From Solimonas soli DSM 21787 (GTDB taxonomy: Bacteria; Pseudomonadota; Gammaproteobacteria; Nevskiales; Nevskiaceae), in assembly GCF_000474945.1 (NCBI RefSeq), contig NZ_AXDW01000018.1, positions 6,130 to 70,129 on the forward strand: a stretch of DNA of 64,000 bases, in the 5' to 3' direction. The notes under the pieces were generated by a model that worked only from the letters and a program-made list of their open reading frames with translations, had not been told where the DNA came from and searched no databases. Positions within the stretch are counted from its first letter, which is position 1. Every line of letters begins with the position of its first letter. The translations under genes and the position numbers were made by a program. This document shows, in pieces, positions 17,655 through 26,970 of this stretch.

Positions 17655-18338
17655 TCAGAACTGCGTCGGTGGGATCGGCGGCGTGCCGCGCGGGCCGTGG
17701 TCGGAACGCGAGACGCCGGCGGTGATCACGAAGCGCATGGCGTCCTCCAGCGTCATGTCGAGCGGCGTCAGGCATTTTCTCGGCACGAACACGGTGTAGC
17801 CGCCGATCTGGTAGCTCATCGGCAGATACACGGCGACGCAGTCCTCCTCGGCGGCGATGGCGAAGCGGCTGAGGTCTTCGACGGTGACGAAGCCGACCAG
17901 GCGCATCGGCTGTCCCGGCCACTGCAGCATGACGACGCGGCCGAGCTTCTGCCCGCCCGAGTTCGACACCAGGTCGGTGAGATCGCGCACCGCGCCGTAG
18001 ATGGTCTTGATCAGCGGAATGCGGTTGAGCTGCTGGTCGATCCACACCAGCACCTGCTTGGAGACGATGCCCTGCATGGCCAGGCCGACGAAGAAGATCA
18101 GGCCGATGGCGATGACCAGGCCCATGCCGCGCTGGTAGAGGCCGCCCGGCAGCAGCACGCTGAGCACGCCGCCGAACACCGCTTCGGCGGCGCCGATCAG
18201 CCACAGCACGAGGCTGATGGTGACGAGGATCGGCAGGATCGCCAGCAGGCCGGTGATGAAGATCGACGCGGCCTTGCGCCAGGTCATGTGCGCGGCGGCG
18301 GACAGCTGCGGCTTGGAGAATGGCGGTTTCGGTTCCAT
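17655..18338 (-). CDS. DUF502 membrane protein
   Basis: 227 residues. Two or three membrane helices fall in the first 110 residues (SIFITGLLAILPILVTISLVLW and LVIAIGLIFFVGLAMQGI), followed by a cytoplasmic domain with QLNRIPLIKTIYGAVRDL and PGQPMRLVGFVT, which are DUF502 signatures. The function of the family is not known. The start ATG overlaps the stop of the FAH-family gene. Confidence 0.85.
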   Translation of the reverse strand: MEPKPPFSKPQLSAAAHMTWRKAASIFITGLLAILPILVTISLVLWLIGAAEAVFGGVLSVLLPGGLYQRGMGLVIAIGLIFFVGLAMQGIVSKQVLVWIDQQLNRIPLIKTIYGAVRDLTDLVSNSGGQKLGRVVMLQWPGQPMRLVGFVTVEDLSRFAIAAEEDCVAVYLPMSYQIGGYTVFVPRKCLTPLDMTLEDAMRFVITAGVSRSDHGPRGTPPIPPTQF

Positions 18339-18967
18339 CACGCGCACATCCAGCGGAAGCGGCCGATGCCGCGGCTTTCGAGCACGAGTTCGTCGCCGGC
18401 CTTGAGCGGGCCGACGCCCTTCGGCGTGCCGGTGAAGATGATGTCGCCCGGTTCGAGCGCCCAGGTCTGCGAGAGGATGCTGATCTGCTGCGCGACCGGG
18501 AACAGCATGTCGGCGGTCCTGCCGTGCTGGCGCAGGCGGCCGTTGACGTGCAAGCTGAACTCCAGCTGCTGCAGATCCTGGTTCAGATACGGCCGCATCT
18601 CGCCGAGCGGTGCCGAGCCGTCGAAGGCCTTGGCCAGTTCCCAGGGCAGGCCCTTGTTCTTCAGCTCGGTCTGCAGCTCGCGCAGGGTCAGATCGAGGCC
18701 GAGCGTGATGCCGGAGATGCAGTCGAGCGCTTCCTCGCGCGGAATGTCGCGGCCGCCGCCGGTCAGCTGCACCACCAGCTCGGCTTCGTGATGCACCTCG
18801 CCACGGCCTTTCGGCAGCACGACGGGCGCGCCTTCCTCGACGATCGCCGACACCGGCTTCATGAAGATGACGCATTCGCCGTCGGTCTTGTGGCCGAGAT
18901 GGGCGAGTTCGGCGACGTGCGCGGCGTAGTTCTTGCCGATGCAGAAGATGCGGTTGACCGTGTCCAT
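18338..18967 (-). CDS. Fumarylacetoacetate hydrolase-family protein (acylpyruvase-like)
   Basis: 209 residues, the length of the short YcgM/FAHD1-type hydrolases that cleave acylpyruvates or decarboxylate oxaloacetate. Motifs are IFCIGKNYAAHVAEL at the N terminus, then HHEAELVVQL with metal-binding glutamates, and DIIFTGTPKGVGPL near the C terminus. I chose ATG 18967, six codons before GKNYAAH; an in-frame ATG seven codons upstream is possible. It lies downstream of pckA but is separated from it by a terminator. Confidence 0.88.
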   Translation of the reverse strand: MDTVNRIFCIGKNYAAHVAELAHLGHKTDGECVIFMKPVSAIVEEGAPVVLPKGRGEVHHEAELVVQLTGGGRDIPREEALDCISGITLGLDLTLRELQTELKNKGLPWELAKAFDGSAPLGEMRPYLNQDLQQLEFSLHVNGRLRQHGRTADMLFPVAQQISILSQTWALEPGDIIFTGTPKGVGPLKAGDELVLESRGIGRFRWMCA

Positions 18968-19040
18968 GACGACACGATACCGCATGCGTCGCGCATGCGG
19001 CACCGCCGCGCGCACATGCATCACGCGGATCGCCGCCGCC

Positions 19041-19071
19041 CAAAAAGAAGCCCCCGCGGGGCGGGGGCTGT
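19041..19071 (-). terminator. Rho-independent terminator of pckA
   Basis: Read on the minus strand: AGCCCCCGC, a short C-rich loop, GCGGGGGCT, then TCTTTTT. The stem is nine perfect GC-rich pairs. It starts about 20 bases after the pckA stop and should separate pckA from the downstream FAH-family gene. Confidence 0.85.
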
Positions 19072-19089
19072 TGCGACGTCGCGCCGGGC

Positions 19090-20742
19090 TCAGATGCGCT
19101 CTTCGATGCCGAACGCGGCGAAGCCCTTCTTCCGGAAGTTGTCGCGGAACATGTCGCGCAGCTTGGTGGCGGTCGCGTCGTAGGCGTCCTTGTCGGCCCA
19201 GGTGTTGCGCGGGTTGAGGATCGCGCTGTCGACGCCCGGGCAGGACTTCGGCATCTTCAGCTTGAGGATCGGATGCGTCTCGGTCTCGACCGTGTCGAGC
19301 TCGCCGTTGAGCGCGGCGTTGAGCAAGGCGCGCGTGATCTTCAGTGACATGCGCTGGCCGACGCCGTAGGAGCCGCCGCTCCAGCCGGTGTTGAGCAGGA
19401 TGCAGCGCGCCTTGTGGTGCTCCATCTTGTCGGCGAGCAGCTTGGCGTAGACGTTCGGCTTCTGCGCCATGAACGGGCCGCCGAAGCAGGCCGAAAAGGT
19501 CGGCGTCGGCTCGGTGATGCCGACCTCGGTGCCGGCGACGCGCGCGGTGAAGCCGGACACGAAGTGGTACATGACGTCCTTCGGTTCGAGGATCGCGATC
19601 GGCGGCAGCACGCCGAAGGCGTCGGCGGTCAGCAGCACGATGGTCTGCGGATGCGGACCCTGGCCGTTCGGCATGACGTTCGGATTGGCGTCGAGCGGGT
19701 AGCTGAAGCGCGTGTTCTCGGCGATCGAGTCGTCGAACAGGTCGAGCGCGTCCGGATGGCATTCCTCCATGCGCTTGCCGGGCAGCGGCGGCACGTTCTC
19801 GATGATGGTGCCGGGCTTCGACAGCGCGGCGGCGATCACCGGCTCGGCGTCCTTGTCGAGATTGATCAGCTTGGCGTAGCAGCCGTCCTCGAGATTGCAC
19901 AGGCCGTTGTCCGACCAGATCGTCTCGTCGTCGCCGATCAGGCGGCGCGAGGCGTCGGCGGAGAGCGTGGTCTTGCCGGTGCCGGACAGGCCGAACAGGA
20001 TCGCCGCGTCGCCCTTGGCGCCGACGTTGGCCGAGCAGTGCATCGACAGGCGGCCGTCCTTCGGCAGCAGATAGTTGCCGACCGTGAAGATGGTCTTCTT
20101 GTTGACGCCGCAGTAGTCGGCGCGGCCGGCGACCAGGCAGATCCTGTTGCGCGTGTCGATGATCACCGCCGCTTCGGCGCGGCAACCGTCGCGCTCCGGC
20201 TCGCAGACGAAGCTCGGTGCGTTGAGCATGGTCCAGCGGCGTGCGTCGACGTCCTTCACGCCCTTGAGGTTCTTGGGGAACATGTTGTGCACGAACATGG
20301 CGTGCGTGGCGTACTCGCCGACGAAGCGGTACGGCACCGCGAAGTCGGGGTCCGAACCCATGAACACGTCCTTCACGTACAGCGTCGCCCGCTTCGCGTT
20401 GAGGTGGGCGATGACGCGCTTGAGCAGGCCCTGGTACTGGTCCGGGTCGTAGGGATTGAGGTCGGCCTTGAACCAGATCTCGTCGGCGACTTCCGGCCAC
20501 TTCACCGCGTAGGTGTCCTTGGTGCGGCGGCCGGTGCAGTCCGGGTCGGTGTAATAGACCAGCGGGCCGTTGACGCCGAGCTGGGTCGCGTAAGCCTTCT
20601 GTTCGTTGCTCGGGCCGTCGCGCCGCACGCGGCCGCGGTCATTGGCGATCGCTTCGTGGAAAAGTTCGGACTTGGACAACTCGTACTTGTACGAGACGCC
20701 TTGAAGCCCGAGAAGCTTTTCGAGATCGGCCTGAAAGCTCAT
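19090..20742 (-). CDS. pckA: Phosphoenolpyruvate carboxykinase (ATP)
   Basis: Converts oxaloacetate and ATP to PEP, CO2 and ADP, the first committed step of gluconeogenesis. The protein has 550 residues, usual for the ATP type. The kinase P-loop GLSGTGKTTLS lies at about residue 250, and the PEPCK-specific YHFVSGFTARVAGTE and LLNTGWSGGSYGVG motifs follow. A GAGGAA ribosome binding site precedes the ATG. It has its own promoter and terminator, so it is monocistronic. Confidence 0.97.
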   Translation of the reverse strand: MSFQADLEKLLGLQGVSYKYELSKSELFHEAIANDRGRVRRDGPSNEQKAYATQLGVNGPLVYYTDPDCTGRRTKDTYAVKWPEVADEIWFKADLNPYDPDQYQGLLKRVIAHLNAKRATLYVKDVFMGSDPDFAVPYRFVGEYATHAMFVHNMFPKNLKGVKDVDARRWTMLNAPSFVCEPERDGCRAEAAVIIDTRNRICLVAGRADYCGVNKKTIFTVGNYLLPKDGRLSMHCSANVGAKGDAAILFGLSGTGKTTLSADASRRLIGDDETIWSDNGLCNLEDGCYAKLINLDKDAEPVIAAALSKPGTIIENVPPLPGKRMEECHPDALDLFDDSIAENTRFSYPLDANPNVMPNGQGPHPQTIVLLTADAFGVLPPIAILEPKDVMYHFVSGFTARVAGTEVGITEPTPTFSACFGGPFMAQKPNVYAKLLADKMEHHKARCILLNTGWSGGSYGVGQRMSLKITRALLNAALNGELDTVETETHPILKLKMPKSCPGVDSAILNPRNTWADKDAYDATATKLRDMFRDNFRKKGFAAFGIEERI

Positions 20743-20824
20743 GCAAATTCCTCAAATGACGGAAAAACCGGAGAATGGCGGAATGATCCGCGGCGTGGCG
20801 CGGCTGCCGGGGGCGGGGCGGCAA

Positions 20825-20853
20825 ATGGTAGGAGAGGCCGGAAGCCCGCGCAA
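20825..20853 (-). promoter_or_regulatory. Candidate pckA promoter
   Basis: On the minus strand TTGCGC (20853-20848), exactly 17 bases, then TACCAT (20830-20825), about 80 bases before the pckA start. Matches to consensus are partial (TTG and TA..AT). Confidence 0.4.
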
Positions 20854-20907
20854 CCGCCGCAAAGGTCGATTTTTGTAGCAAGAACAGGCATCTTTTGTAC
20901 TGGCTGC

Positions 20908-20939
20908 ACAAACAAGAAAACCCGGCGCTGCGGTCGGGT
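20908..20939 (-). terminator. Rho-independent terminator after pilJ
   Basis: On the minus strand ACCCGAC (20939-20933), six-base loop, GCCGGGT (20926-20920) with one G-U pair, then TTTCTTGTTT. It lies about 40 bases past the pilJ stop and would end the long gshA-to-pilJ operon before pckA. Confidence 0.6.
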
Positions 20940-20977
20940 CCCCGCTTCGTGCATGCCTGCGACGCCTGGGAATCGCG

Positions 20978-22999
20978 TCAGCTGTATTCCTGATCGGGCA
21001 GCTTGAAGCCGGCCACCGACTCGCGCAGCTTTTCCGACAGCGTGGTCAATTCGCCGACCGCGCGCGCGGTCTGGTTGGCCGAGCCCGACGACTGCACGGC
21101 GATGTCGCGGATGATCTGCATGGTGCCGGCGATGCGCGTCGCCGCAGCCGACTGGTTGCGCGCCGAGTTGGCGATGTCGGTGATGAGCTTGGAAAGATCC
21201 TGCGAGGACGTCTCGACCTTGGTCAGTGCCTGGCCGGCTTCTTCGGCGTTCTTGGCGCCGACCACCACGTTCTGCGTCGAGCGCTCCATCGAGGTGATGG
21301 CTTCCTGCGTATCCGCCTGAATGGTCTTGACCAGGGTTTCGATCTGGCGCGTGGCGGCGGCGGCGCGCTCGGCGAGCTTCTGCACTTCGTCGGCGACCAC
21401 CGCGAAGCCGCGCCCGGCCTCGCCGGCCATCGCCGCCTGGATCGAGGCGTTGAGGGCGAGCGTGTTGGTCTGCTCGGCGATGTCGTTGATGAATTCGATG
21501 ATGTTGCCGATTTCCTGCGAGGACTCGCCGAGGCGCTTGATGCGCTTGGAGGTGTCCTGGATCTGCTCGCGCAGCGCGCTCATGCCGAGGATCGTGCGGT
21601 TCACCGTGCCGGCGCCGTCGTGGGCGATCTGCACCGAGGTCTGCGCCTGCTGCGCCAGCTTCTCGGCCTGGCTCGCCACCTGCTGCATCGACTGCGCGGT
21701 CGCGGCGATGGTGTTGGTCACCGCGGTGATTTCCTTGGCCTGGCGCTCGGAGGCTTCCGACATCTTCAGCGCCGTGTCCTGCGTGCTCGAGGCGGCGTTG
21801 GCGACGTCGTCGGACGTCGCGGTGATGGTGCCGACCAGATTGCGCATGTTCTGCACGGTGTAGTTGATCGAGTCGGCGATCGCGCCCGTGAAGTCCTCGG
21901 TCACCGTGACGTCCACCGTGAGATCGCCGTCGGCGAGGTTGGTGATCTCGTCGAGCAGCGAGAGAATCGCCTGCTGCTGCTTGCTGTCGCGATCCTCGGC
22001 GTTCTGCAGCCGGCTGCGTGCGCCGACCGCATAGAGCGCGGCGAAGGCGATCAGCGCCAGCACCGCCAGGCCGCCGGCCACGTAGACGACGATCGGCAGC
22101 ACCAGCTGCCGCGTGCGCGTGTCGATCAGGCGCTGCTCGAGTTCGCCGGCGGTGGCGATGACGTTGGCGGCGCGCGACTTCAGGCCGGCGGCCGCGGCCT
22201 GCATCTGGCCCAGCGCCGGCGCCGTCTCGACGATCGTCGCCACGGCGGCGCGCAAGCCGCTGAGCTGATCCTGCGCGGTGCGCGCCGCACCGCCGGCCGA
22301 GCCTTCGCCGAGCAGCGCCTCATTGTCGGCATTGAAGACGCGCAATTCCTCGCCGAGCGCATTGGCGATGCCCTGCGCGTCGCGGCCTTCGCCGAGCACC
22401 CGCCGCGCGTCGCTGGCGATGCGTTCCAGGCGCACGACCTGCTGCGCCGCGCGCGCCGTCTGCTCGGCGGAGCCGCCGCGGCTGAGTCGCTGCATGGCCT
22501 GTTCGTAGGCGTCGGACAGGCCCTTGCTGTTGGGGTCGGCCGGATGGATGGCCTCGGCGATCGCCGCCGCGGCGGCGGCCGCCTTCTTGTACGGCGCCTC
22601 GGTCTGCACGATGACCTGCGCCGCCTCCTTGGTCGACTTCCAGGCCTTGGTCACGGCATCCAGTTCGCTCGACACCGAACCGGGCGCCGGCGCGATGCCG
22701 GCGTCGCCGTCGCCGCTGGCCAGCGCCTGCACCGTGGCGTCGACGTCCTCGACGCGCGCCGCCAGCACCAGGAAGTCCGGCGGACTGCCGCGGCCGACTT
22801 CGTCGCTGACCTTGCCGATGTCGCCGATGTGCGTCGACAGCGAGTGGGCGAGGTCGATCCAGGTCTGTTCGCTGCCCTTGGTGCGCTGCGACAGGAAGAA
22901 ACAGACGACGGCAATGATGATCAGGACGACGGCGCTGCTGAGCAGCATGGTCTCGCGGCGAGTGCCGAGCGCGCGTCGCGTCGCGGATATGTCCGCCAT
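20978..22999 (-). CDS. pilJ: Type IV pilus methyl-accepting chemotaxis protein PilJ
   Basis: 673-residue chemoreceptor of the Pil-Chp system, which senses surface contact and pilin state. TM1 is at about residues 18-37, a periplasmic domain of ~250 residues with PilJ-type repeats follows, and TM2 is at about 297-322. Then come HAMP and a long coiled-coil signalling domain whose hairpin tip reads [21 protein letters not shown] (tip residues about 503-536). It ends SVAGFKLP like Pseudomonas PilJ. It sits directly behind pilH. No pilK methyltransferase gene is next to it. Confidence 0.94.
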   Translation of the reverse strand: MADISATRRALGTRRETMLLSSAVVLIIIAVVCFFLSQRTKGSEQTWIDLAHSLSTHIGDIGKVSDEVGRGSPPDFLVLAARVEDVDATVQALASGDGDAGIAPAPGSVSSELDAVTKAWKSTKEAAQVIVQTEAPYKKAAAAAAAIAEAIHPADPNSKGLSDAYEQAMQRLSRGGSAEQTARAAQQVVRLERIASDARRVLGEGRDAQGIANALGEELRVFNADNEALLGEGSAGGAARTAQDQLSGLRAAVATIVETAPALGQMQAAAAGLKSRAANVIATAGELEQRLIDTRTRQLVLPIVVYVAGGLAVLALIAFAALYAVGARSRLQNAEDRDSKQQQAILSLLDEITNLADGDLTVDVTVTEDFTGAIADSINYTVQNMRNLVGTITATSDDVANAASSTQDTALKMSEASERQAKEITAVTNTIAATAQSMQQVASQAEKLAQQAQTSVQIAHDGAGTVNRTILGMSALREQIQDTSKRIKRLGESSQEIGNIIEFINDIAEQTNTLALNASIQAAMAGEAGRGFAVVADEVQKLAERAAAATRQIETLVKTIQADTQEAITSMERSTQNVVVGAKNAEEAGQALTKVETSSQDLSKLITDIANSARNQSAAATRIAGTMQIIRDIAVQSSGSANQTARAVGELTTLSEKLRESVAGFKLPDQEYS

Positions 23000-23029
23000 G
23001 AAGATCCCCAGCGTGCGGGTGCCAGCGGC

Positions 23030-23395
23030 TTATTCGCCGAGCACGGTTTTGATTTTGGCGAGCAGATCGCTCTCGCGGACCGGCTTGACCAGGTATTCGC
23101 GCGCGCCCTGGCGCAGTGCCCACACGCGATCGGTTTCCTGGCTCTTGCTGCTGACGACGATCACCGGAATGTGCGCGGTGCCCGGGTCCTTGGACAGCGT
23201 GCGCGTCGCCTGGAAGCCGTTCACGCCCGGCATGACGACGTCCATGATGACCACTTCCGGTTTCTCGCTCTTCACGCGCTCGAGCGCATCCTGTCCGGAG
23301 GCCGACTCGATCACCTGATGTCCGGCCTTCTGCAGGATGCCCTTGAGGTTCTGCACGTCCGTGGGCGAGTCGTCCACGATCATGACACGAGCCAT
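23030..23395 (-). CDS. pilH: Twitching-motility response regulator PilH
   Basis: 121-residue single-domain CheY-like regulator. The acidic pair is in MIVDDSPTD, the phosphoacceptor aspartate in VVIMDVVMPGVNG, and the conserved lysine in LVKPV. The sequence matches PilH, which acts as phosphate sink or retraction regulator opposite PilG. A GGAGAAGAT ribosome binding site precedes the ATG. In Pseudomonas pilH follows pilG; here it is behind pyrC' on the opposite strand, 7 kb from pilG. Confidence 0.92.
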   Translation of the reverse strand: MARVMIVDDSPTDVQNLKGILQKAGHQVIESASGQDALERVKSEKPEVVIMDVVMPGVNGFQATRTLSKDPGTAHIPVIVVSSKSQETDRVWALRQGAREYLVKPVRESDLLAKIKTVLGE

Positions 23396-23466
23396 ATCTT
23401 CTCCCAGCGCCCCCCGCGGGCGAATGTCCTGAACTATATACCGCGCGCGGCGGCGACATTGAAGCG

Positions 23467-24804
23467 CTAGCGCGCGAAAACCTCATGTCCCCGATGGATG
23501 GTGCGCATCACGCGCCCGCGCAGCGCGCGGCCGTCGAAGGGCGTGTTGCGCCCGGCGCTGCGCAGCTGATCGGCGCGCAGCGTCCACGGCGTCTCGGCGT
23601 CGACCAGCACGAGATCGGCGCCGAGGCCGGGCTCGATGCGCCCGGCGTCGAGGCCGGCGATGCGCGCCGGGCCCAGGCTCAGGCGCTCGGCGGCGGCGAG
23701 CGGCGTCAGCACGCCTTCGTGCACCAGCGCCAGGGTCAGCGGCAGCAGCGTCTCCAGCGCCGAGATGCCTGGCTCGGTCATCGGGAACGGGTTGATCTTG
23801 GCGTCGGCCTCGTGCGGCTGGTGATCGGAGCAGATCGCGCCGATGGTGCCGTCGGCGACGGCGGCGCGCAGCGCGTCGCGGTCGGCGGCCGAGCGCAGCG
23901 GCGGCATCACGTGACACCGCGCGTCGAAGCCGTCGACGTCGACGTCGGTGAGGAACAGCTGGTGCGCGGCGACGTCGGCCGTCACCGGCAGGCCGCGCTG
24001 CCGGGCCAGGGCCACCAGTTCCGCGCCGCGCGCCGTCGACAGGCGGCAGAAGTGCACGCGCGCGCCGGTGTCCTCGATGATCGAGATCCAGAAACGGATG
24101 CCGGAGACTTCGGCGGCGACCGGGATCGCCGGCAGGCCGAGCCGCGTGGCGACCGGCCCTTCGTGCGCGCAGCCGCCGGCGGCAAGCGCCGCGTTCTGCG
24201 CGAACACGTGCACGGTGACGCCGAGGCCGTGCGCATATTCGAGCGCGCGGCGCGCGACCAGCATGTCGCGGATCGGCTGCAGGGCCTGGCTGGCGCCGCT
24301 GGCGCCGGCGCTCTTCAGCGCCGACAGTTCGGCGAGCGCTTCGCCGCCGAGGCCCTTGGTCAGCGCGCCGAGCACGCGCACGTCGACGCCGCCGGTCTGG
24401 CGGGCGATGCGCTGCACGCGCAGCAGCATGGCCGGCGAATCGATCACCGGCTGCGTGTCGGGCGGCAGCAGGACGGTGGTGATGCCGCTGGCCTGCGCCG
24501 CCGGCACCTCGCTGGCGAAGCTGGCCTTGTGCGTCTGGCCGGGTTCGCGGAAGCGCGCGCAGAGATCGACGACGCCGGGCATCAGCCACAGGCCCCTGGC
24601 GTCGATCGTGCGGTCGTAGGCGGCTTTCGGCGGCGTGTGGCTGCAGTGCTCGATGCGGCCGTCGCGCACGCCGACGTGGGCGATGCCGTCGAAGCCGTTG
24701 CCGGGATCGAGCACGCGCGCGCCGCGGATCAGCAGCGAGCCGGATGCCGGCGGCGCCGGCTTGGCGGCGCGCGCCGGCGACCAGTCGTCGGTCCTGCGGC
24801 TCAT
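23467..24804 (-). CDS. pyrC': Dihydroorotase-like PyrC', probably catalytically inactive
   Basis: 445-residue dihydroorotase homologue. In active enzymes the first metal motif reads DxHxH followed by LREPG; here it is D80-LCAR-FREPG, so both metal-binding histidines are gone. The later CSDHQPHE motif is kept. Degenerate PyrC' subunits are known in Pseudomonas, where they form a dodecamer with PyrB and are required for aspartate transcarbamoylase assembly. It overlaps pyrB by ATGA, which fits that structural role. A second, motif-bearing PyrC is encoded at 56945-58267. Confidence 0.9.
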   Translation of the reverse strand: MSRRTDDWSPARAAKPAPPASGSLLIRGARVLDPGNGFDGIAHVGVRDGRIEHCSHTPPKAAYDRTIDARGLWLMPGVVDLCARFREPGQTHKASFASEVPAAQASGITTVLLPPDTQPVIDSPAMLLRVQRIARQTGGVDVRVLGALTKGLGGEALAELSALKSAGASGASQALQPIRDMLVARRALEYAHGLGVTVHVFAQNAALAAGGCAHEGPVATRLGLPAIPVAAEVSGIRFWISIIEDTGARVHFCRLSTARGAELVALARQRGLPVTADVAAHQLFLTDVDVDGFDARCHVMPPLRSAADRDALRAAVADGTIGAICSDHQPHEADAKINPFPMTEPGISALETLLPLTLALVHEGVLTPLAAAERLSLGPARIAGLDAGRIEPGLGADLVLVDAETPWTLRADQLRSAGRNTPFDGRALRGRVMRTIHRGHEVFAR

Positions 24805-25823
24805 CGGCGGCTCCGGCGCGGCGCGCTTTCGGCGGGGCGGCCGAGAATCATCGACATCACCGCCATGCGCACGGCGATGCCATGGCTGACCTGCTGCAGG
24901 ATCAGCGAGCGCGGACCGTAGGCGACGTCGCCTTCGATCTCGACGCCGCGATTGATCGGGCCCGGGTGCATGACGATGGCTTCCGGCTTGAGTCTGGCGA
25001 GCCGCGCCCGCGTCAGGCCGAAGTCGCGATGGAATTCGCCGGGCGAGGGCAGGAAGGCGCCGAGCATGCGCTCCTTCTGCAGGCGCAGCAGCATGATCAC
25101 GTCGACGCCGTCGAGGCCGCGCTCGAGATCGTGGAAAACCTTGACGCCCATGTCCTCGATGCCGGCCGGGATCAGGGTCGGCGGCGCGATCACGCGGATT
25201 TCCCGGGTGCCGAGGATGCGCAGGCCGTGGATGTCGGAGCGCGCGACGCGCGAATGCAGCACGTCGCCGACGATCGCCACCGTCAGCTTGGCGAAGCAGT
25301 CGCTGCCCGACTCCCCGGCACCACCTTTGTAGCGGCGGATCGTGAACAGGTCGAGCAGGCCCTGCGTCGGATGCGCGTGGCGGCCGTCGCCGGCGTTGAG
25401 GATGGCGACGCCCGGCGCGGCGTGCTCGGCGAAGAAGTGCGCGGCGCCGGACGATTCGTGACGGATCACGAACATGTCGGCCTGCATCGCTTCGAGGGTC
25501 TTCAGCGTGTCGAACAGGGTCTCGCCCTTGGATGTCGACGAGGCGGCGACCTGCAGGTTCAGCACGTCGGCCGACAGGCGTGTGGCGGCCAGTTCGAAGG
25601 TCGTGCGCGTGCGCGTGCTCGGCTCGAAGAACAGATTGATCACGGTGCGGCCGAGCAGGGCGTCCTGCTTCTTGCGCTGGCCGCGCAGCGCCTTGTCGTG
25701 CGCTTCGGCCTCGTCGAGGACCTGCAGCAGCAGTTCGCGCGGCAGGCCTTCCAGCGTCAGCAGGTGGCGCAGGCGGCCGTGCGCATCGAGCTGAAGGCTT
25801 TGCTTTCGTTGTGGGGCGTTCAT
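24801..25823 (-). CDS. pyrB: Aspartate carbamoyltransferase catalytic subunit
   Basis: Joins carbamoyl phosphate and aspartate, the committed step of pyrimidine synthesis. The protein has 340 residues. The carbamoyl-phosphate site [13 protein letters not shown], the SSTSKGET loop, and the [11 protein letters not shown] motif are all present. The N-terminal extension (~20 residues before the first helix) is usual for the Pseudomonas-type enzyme, which binds PyrC' instead of PyrI. No pyrR gene lies between ruvX and pyrB, unlike Pseudomonas. Confidence 0.95.
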   Translation of the reverse strand: MNAPQRKQSLQLDAHGRLRHLLTLEGLPRELLLQVLDEAEAHDKALRGQRKKQDALLGRTVINLFFEPSTRTRTTFELAATRLSADVLNLQVAASSTSKGETLFDTLKTLEAMQADMFVIRHESSGAAHFFAEHAAPGVAILNAGDGRHAHPTQGLLDLFTIRRYKGGAGESGSDCFAKLTVAIVGDVLHSRVARSDIHGLRILGTREIRVIAPPTLIPAGIEDMGVKVFHDLERGLDGVDVIMLLRLQKERMLGAFLPSPGEFHRDFGLTRARLARLKPEAIVMHPGPINRGVEIEGDVAYGPRSLILQQVSHGIAVRMAVMSMILGRPAESAPRRSRR

Positions 25824-25901
25824 GCTGGGGCGGTATTGTCGCCGAGCCCGCCGCCGATTGCGATGCTCCGGGGGAACATCCTCAGGGCCGGCGGCGGCGC
25901 C

Positions 25902-26315
25902 TCAGCCGCGCTCCGCCAGCCACTGCTCGAGGATCACGCGCGCGGCCTGCGCGTCGCGGTCGCCCTTGCGCACGCGGCGCGTCATGCGGCCGCTGGCGCG
26001 CGCCTCGCGCAGGGCGTCGTCGGCGGCGCGCGAGGAATAGCGCTCGTCCACCTGGTGAACCGGCAGGCCGTGGCGCTGCGCCAGCTGCGCGGCGAAGCGC
26101 CGCGCCGCGCCGGTGGCGCGCTGCTCGGCGCCGTTCTCGTCGAGCGGCAGGCCGACGATCAGCGCCGCCGGCCGCCATTCGCGGATCAGCTGCGCGATGC
26201 CGGCCCAGTCGCCGTCGGCGAGCGCCGGCAAGGGCCGCGCGCTGCCGGTCAGATCGTCGCCGAGGGCGACGCCGACGCGCTTTTCGCCGTGGTCGAAGGC
26301 GAGATAGGTGGGCAA
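25902..26315 (-). CDS. ruvX: RuvX/YqgF Holliday-junction resolvase-like protein
   Basis: 137-residue RNase H-fold protein (YqgF family) implicated in pre-16S rRNA 5' end processing and possibly junction resolution. It starts with YLAFDHGEKRVGVA, which contains the catalytic aspartate (D8), and has VGLPLDENGAEQ and a late acidic site in DRDAQAARVI. The start is TTG, placed immediately after the TAA of yqgE (TAATTG); no ATG or GTG gives a full N terminus. The yqgE-ruvX pairing is conserved. Confidence 0.9.
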   Translation of the reverse strand: MPTYLAFDHGEKRVGVALGDDLTGSARPLPALADGDWAGIAQLIREWRPAALIVGLPLDENGAEQRATGAARRFAAQLAQRHGLPVHQVDERYSSRAADDALREARASGRMTRRVRKGDRDAQAARVILEQWLAERG

Positions 26316-26888
26316 TTACGCGTGTCCGGCGTCGCCGGCCAGCTGCGTGACGTCGACGCCGAGCAGGCGCGTCGCCGCCTGCCAGCGGTCGCGCGCCGGC
26401 AGCTTGAACAGGATCTGTTCGTCGACCGGGGTGTTGAGCCAGGAGTTGTGCAGGATTTCGCTTTCGAGCTGGCCGGCGCCCCAGCCGGCATAGCCGAGCA
26501 TCACCAGGTAGTCGTGCGGGCCCTCGCCCTTGCCGATGGCGCGCAGGATGTCGCGCGAGGTGGTGATGAACAGGCCGTCCGACACTTCGAGGCTGGACTC
26601 CCAGCCGCCCGGCTGGCGGTGCACGACGAAGCCGCGCTCCGGCTGCACGGGACCGCCCCAGAAGACGATGTCGTCGTCGTCGAGCGCCTCGTGATCGAGG
26701 CCCATCTGCTCCATCATCTCGCTGAGCTTGAGGTCGGTCGGGCGGTTGATGACGAGCCCGATCGCGCCGTTGTCGTTGTGCTCGCAGAGCAGCGACACGG
26801 TCTGCGTGAAGTTCTCGTCCTCCAGGCTCGGCATCGCCACGAGGAACTGGTGCTTCAGATAGTCGTCGATCCGCTCTTCATCGCTCAT
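26316..26888 (-). CDS. yqgE: UPF0301/AlgH-family protein YqgE
   Basis: 190 residues of the YqgE/AlgH family. Typical motifs are FLVAMPSLEDENFTQTVSLLCEHNDNGAIGLVINRP and the later VFWGGPVQPERGFVVH; only parts are quoted here as recognisable blocks. The molecular function is not known. In Pseudomonas AlgH affects alginate production. It lies between gshB and ruvX, the standard order, and its TAA abuts the ruvX start. Confidence 0.93.
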   Translation of the reverse strand: MSDEERIDDYLKHQFLVAMPSLEDENFTQTVSLLCEHNDNGAIGLVINRPTDLKLSEMMEQMGLDHEALDDDDIVFWGGPVQPERGFVVHRQPGGWESSLEVSDGLFITTSRDILRAIGKGEGPHDYLVMLGYAGWGAGQLESEILHNSWLNTPVDEQILFKLPARDRWQAATRLLGVDVTQLAGDAGHA

Positions 26889-26970
26889 GACCGCAGTATC
26901 GGCAGGGGTGGCGCCGACGACAAGCGCCGTCCCGCCGAACGGTTCCGGCCGGCCCGCGGCCGCGCTGACA

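Noticed and set aside
23396-23466. Terminator between pyrC' and pilH
   Set aside because: No stem-loop with T tract on the minus strand; the genes may be co-transcribed.
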